From assembly GCA_006969385.1 (NCBI GenBank), contig CP030884.1:2790001-2854000 (forward strand): a DNA stretch of 64,000 nt, in the 5' to 3' direction. Positions within the stretch are counted from its first letter, which is position 1. The number at the start of each line of letters is the position of its first letter. The notes under the pieces are model-generated. The model saw nothing but the letters and a program-made list of their open reading frames with translations. It was not told the origin of the DNA and ran no database searches. Shown piece after piece: positions 61,657 through 64,000 of the stretch. The translations under genes and the position numbers were made by a program. Source of the DNA: Planctomycetaceae bacterium. Lineage in GTDB: Bacteria > Planctomycetota > Phycisphaerae > UBA1845 > UTPLA1.

Positions 61657-63099
61657 ATGCTGCGATTAAAGCTATACGAAAACGATAACACCAGCGGCCC
61701 GGCCGATCTTGAGGCGGCTTACGTCGTTGGACAGGATCGCGTGCCGATGCGCGGTGAGGTGCGCGTGGCGGATGGCGAAATGACCATCGAAACGCGCGCC
61801 CGCTCTGCCGCTGCCGTGGCCGTGCCTTGGAAGGTGCCCGGCGTCGGCACCGTCGTGCTGGAAACGCCGCGCCTACCGGAACGACAGGAGCCATACAATC
61901 TGCACGTCGAACTGGCCCGTGGTCAGATGATGCGCATCAGCCAAAAGCGCGAAGACTGGGGCTTTTACGACTTTGAAGCCGGGGCCGAACATTACGCCAA
62001 GATCAACGAAGCCCGCGCGCAACTGATCGAAGCCATGACAGCGGGGCCGGGGCCGGCGGCGGCTAAGTTGGCCAACGACGCGATTCGTCGCGGCGTGGTG
62101 GCGGGCGACGAACTCAGCCTGTTTCACGCCAACGTCTTTCTTGATCGACGCATCGCGGCGGGCAACCTCGTCAAGCGCCCGTTGGGTTGTCGGATCGACC
62201 CGGAACAAACGCAAAACGGGTGTGCCGAACGACTCGCTCAGGTCTTCGATTACGGCGTATTGCCGATCGGACAATTGGATAACGACCGATCCGGCAGAGC
62301 CGCGCGCGACCCGAATATCGAGACCTGGCTCAATCATCTGCGTCAGAAGAAAAAGACGGTTTGGGCCGAGGGCCTGCTCACGCTCGATCCGAGCGCAATG
62401 CCCAGTTGGCTTGCGCGCGCCGCGCAGGACTACCCCAAGTTCCGCGACGCCGCCCAGTTGCATATTCGCTCGATGCTCAAGGCGTATGGCCCGTACGTGC
62501 ACACGTGGGAGGCCATTCGCGGCGTGCACGCGCACAACGATTATCGCTTCACATTCGAGCAAATCATGGAGCTGACGCGCATCGCGTGTTTGCTGGTCAA
62601 ACAAACCTCGCCTAAGAGCACGGTCGTGATCGGCGTCACACAGCCGTGGGGCGAGTACTACGCCAACGACCCACGCACCATTCCACCGATGTTGTTCGCC
62701 GAAATGGCGCTAAGCAGCGGTATTCACTTCGATGCGTTTGCGGTTGACCTGCGCTTCGATATCACGAGCGGCAATCCGCAGATGCGCGATCTGATGCAAA
62801 TCTCCAGTATGCTCGATCGCTTCGGTGCCTTCGGTAAGCCTGTGCATGTGATGTTCGCGGGCGTGCCGTCTGAACAAGCGGGCGACGGCACGAGTTGGCG
62901 CGACGGTTGGAGCGAAGCCACGCAAGCGCAATGGTGCAACGATCTGATGCGCATCGCGTTCTCAAAGCCGGCCGTCGAGTCGGTCGCATTTCAACGCTTG
63001 ATCGATCGCGACGTGCCCGACGGTCTATTTAAAAAAGACGGCTCGCCAAAAGCTGCCGTGATGGAAATCATGCGGCTGCGAAAAGAGTTGGGTGTTTGA
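61657..63099 (+). CDS. GH10-like (endo-1,4-beta-xylanase family) protein lacking expected catalytic Glu residues
   Basis: A 480-residue protein. Residues 1-95 form a beta-rich N-terminal domain, without a signal peptide. Residues about 140-475 have the TIM-barrel layout of glycoside hydrolase family 10 as seen in planctomycetes (QLDNDRSG, WLARAAQDYP, THPWGEYYA-like 'QPWGEYYANDP'). The acid/base region normally ending in Asn-Glu reads WEAIRGVH (284-291), and the nucleophile strand normally HVTE reads HVMF (397-400). Both glutamates appear absent, so it is probably a non-hydrolytic relative or uses other residues. It lies 216 bp after the dehydrogenase. Confidence 0.75.
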   Translation: MLRLKLYENDNTSGPADLEAAYVVGQDRVPMRGEVRVADGEMTIETRARSAAAVAVPWKVPGVGTVVLETPRLPERQEPYNLHVELARGQMMRISQKREDWGFYDFEAGAEHYAKINEARAQLIEAMTAGPGPAAAKLANDAIRRGVVAGDELSLFHANVFLDRRIAAGNLVKRPLGCRIDPEQTQNGCAERLAQVFDYGVLPIGQLDNDRSGRAARDPNIETWLNHLRQKKKTVWAEGLLTLDPSAMPSWLARAAQDYPKFRDAAQLHIRSMLKAYGPYVHTWEAIRGVHAHNDYRFTFEQIMELTRIACLLVKQTSPKSTVVIGVTQPWGEYYANDPRTIPPMLFAEMALSSGIHFDAFAVDLRFDITSGNPQMRDLMQISSMLDRFGAFGKPVHVMFAGVPSEQAGDGTSWRDGWSEATQAQWCNDLMRIAFSKPAVESVAFQRLIDRDVPDGLFKKDGSPKAAVMEIMRLRKELGV

Positions 63100-63153
63100 A
63101 AGAAGTTTGGCGGAAAGACTAAACCGAGTCGCACCAGCGAAACATCTAATCAT

Positions 63154-63813
63154 CTACTCACCAACACCACCCGAAGTTGCCGCCGTTTCGCCATTCAACC
63201 GTCGTTCCAATATTTGCAATATCTCGCGCTCGAGCGCCGTATCGCGCGGCAGGTCGGTCCAAACCTGCTTCTGGTCGGCCCGCAGCCCCGCATCCGAATC
63301 GATCGGTGTTGAATTCGGCAGGTCTGTGAATTCATCGTTGGTGCGCAGGGCGATATATTCCGACGTATCGAGCCGCTGCACGCGAATCTGGCAATGCGCC
63401 ACCATCTGCCCTTTGTTTTCCGTCACCCAAATCTTGCCGCTGCGTCGAAACTGATTGTTCGGCTTCAGCGTCTGATCGCCAATGCGTTCGCTGCCGCCGC
63501 GACGCGTGTACAGCGACGGGCCGGCATCGACCGTGCCCGCACTCGGCCGAGCGCGAACCGAATCAAAGTAGTTGCGCAGCGCATCACTACCTGCCTGAAC
63601 GACGACCGCCGAGTCGCCGACATTCACCACTTGCGACGTCGCGCCGCTACCGCCGCGCGGTTGGGCGGGGGCCGTCAGCGGCGTCGCTTCGCTGCAACCG
63701 AGCGCGCCCAGATGCAAACATGGCACAGTAAGCAACAAACTCACAGTTCGAGTCATGCGACCGACGCGTCGCGCGATGGTGAATCGATTTCGATAGGCGG
63801 CCAACTCGTACAT
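63154..63813 (-). CDS. Lipoprotein of unknown function
   Basis: A 219-residue predicted lipoprotein. The start at 63813 (MYELAAYRNRF) follows GAGGAGATGGT; the signal (SLLLTVPCLHLGALGC) is preceded by a basic RR-containing N-region. The mature body begins with a disordered Gly/Pro linker and ends with a beta-rich domain containing TENKGQMVAHCQIRVQRLDT. It is convergent with the GH10-like gene. No family is recognised. Confidence 0.65.
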   Translation of the reverse strand: MYELAAYRNRFTIARRVGRMTRTVSLLLTVPCLHLGALGCSEATPLTAPAQPRGGSGATSQVVNVGDSAVVVQAGSDALRNYFDSVRARPSAGTVDAGPSLYTRRGGSERIGDQTLKPNNQFRRSGKIWVTENKGQMVAHCQIRVQRLDTSEYIALRTNDEFTDLPNSTPIDSDAGLRADQKQVWTDLPRDTALEREILQILERRLNGETAATSGGVGE

Positions 63814-63944
63814 ACCATCTCCTCGCTGCCGAAGCGTAAGCGACAAACTCGTTCGTCGGGGATCGGTCGGTTTTCGTCGAATCATAGCCGCAGCGTCGAG
63901 CCTGACCACCCGCGCGGGCTTTTGCGGTAATATGATGACAGATC

Positions 63945-64000
63945 ATGCGCAGCCGTCACGATATTTTTTTCGATCTGATCAGCGGTCGCTCGCAAGGCCT
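63945..64000 (+). CDS. lpxK: Probable start of tetraacyldisaccharide 4'-kinase, cut by window edge
   Basis: Only 18 residues are visible, MRSRHDIFFDLISGRSQG. The ISGR-x-x-G opening resembles the N-terminus of planctomycete LpxK, the kinase that phosphorylates the lipid A precursor. TAATAT at 63928 could be its -10 element. An overlapping frame from 63932 looks less protein-like. The assignment is tentative because so little is present. Confidence 0.35.
   Translation, partial: MRSRHDIFFDLISGRSQG

Overview
The window looks like chromosomal DNA of a planctomycete, probably of the class Phycisphaerae. This is inferred from gene content: PEP-CTERM-like and other C-terminal sorting signals, a dockerin-type beta-helix protein, HYR-repeat and choice-of-anchor secreted proteins, a sigma factor coupled to a Ser/Thr kinase, CxxC zinc-ribbon membrane proteins and a GH10-like protein. 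Many short palindromic repeats lie between genes. I saw no rRNA, tRNA, CRISPR array, insertion sequence or integrase.

Layout. 1-6.8 kb: the start of a phage Gp37/Gp68-type gene cut by the window edge, fumarase fumC with a terminator, a PEP-CTERM protein, two lipoproteins (one His/Asp-rich), a membrane protein and an HTH-receiver fusion. 7-14 kb: two large secreted proteins separated by repeat-filled DNA. 14-17.5 kb: a sigma factor overlapping a kinase that carries its own anti-sigma-type zinc finger. 17.5-27 kb: a methyltransferase, a NifU-type Fe-S protein, a giant AsmA-like protein, and a six-PAS histidine kinase overlapping a FixJ-type regulator. 27-34 kb: a same-strand run with a HemW-like radical SAM enzyme, a chorismate-lyase-like protein, a flavoenzyme with halogenase-type motifs, a DUF3311-like/sodium symporter pair, a thioesterase and a small transporter-like protein. 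34-44 kb: a PQQ-type beta-propeller lipoprotein, a secreted protein, an ATP-grasp gene isolated between two terminators, D-lactate dehydrogenase in a minus-strand operon, and a metallophosphoesterase-LamG protein. 44-51 kb: a TPR lipoprotein with an OmpA-like partner, then an NAD-salvage operon (pncB, nrtR-like, pncA) with a candidate operator on the pncB start, and a zinc metallopeptidase. 51-58 kb: zinc-ribbon, lipoprotein, Ig-like and unknown genes. 58-64 kb: the c-di-AMP operon (cdaA, cdaR and an overlooked 56-residue zinc-ribbon membrane protein), a hydroxyacid dehydrogenase, a GH10-like protein lacking the expected catalytic glutamates, a lipoprotein, and the likely start of lpxK at the right edge.

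Three gene groups look functionally joined. In the NAD module, PncA makes nicotinate, PncB makes its mononucleotide, and an ADP-ribose-sensing regulator is encoded between them. In the c-di-AMP module, cyclase and YbbR regulator are adjacent. The 27-31 kb module combines a chorismate-cleaving enzyme, a radical SAM enzyme and a halogenase-like flavoenzyme, and may make or modify a phenolic compound; this is inference. Between genes, at least three families of dispersed hairpin repeats recur, one of them running into a coding sequence at 34.3 kb.
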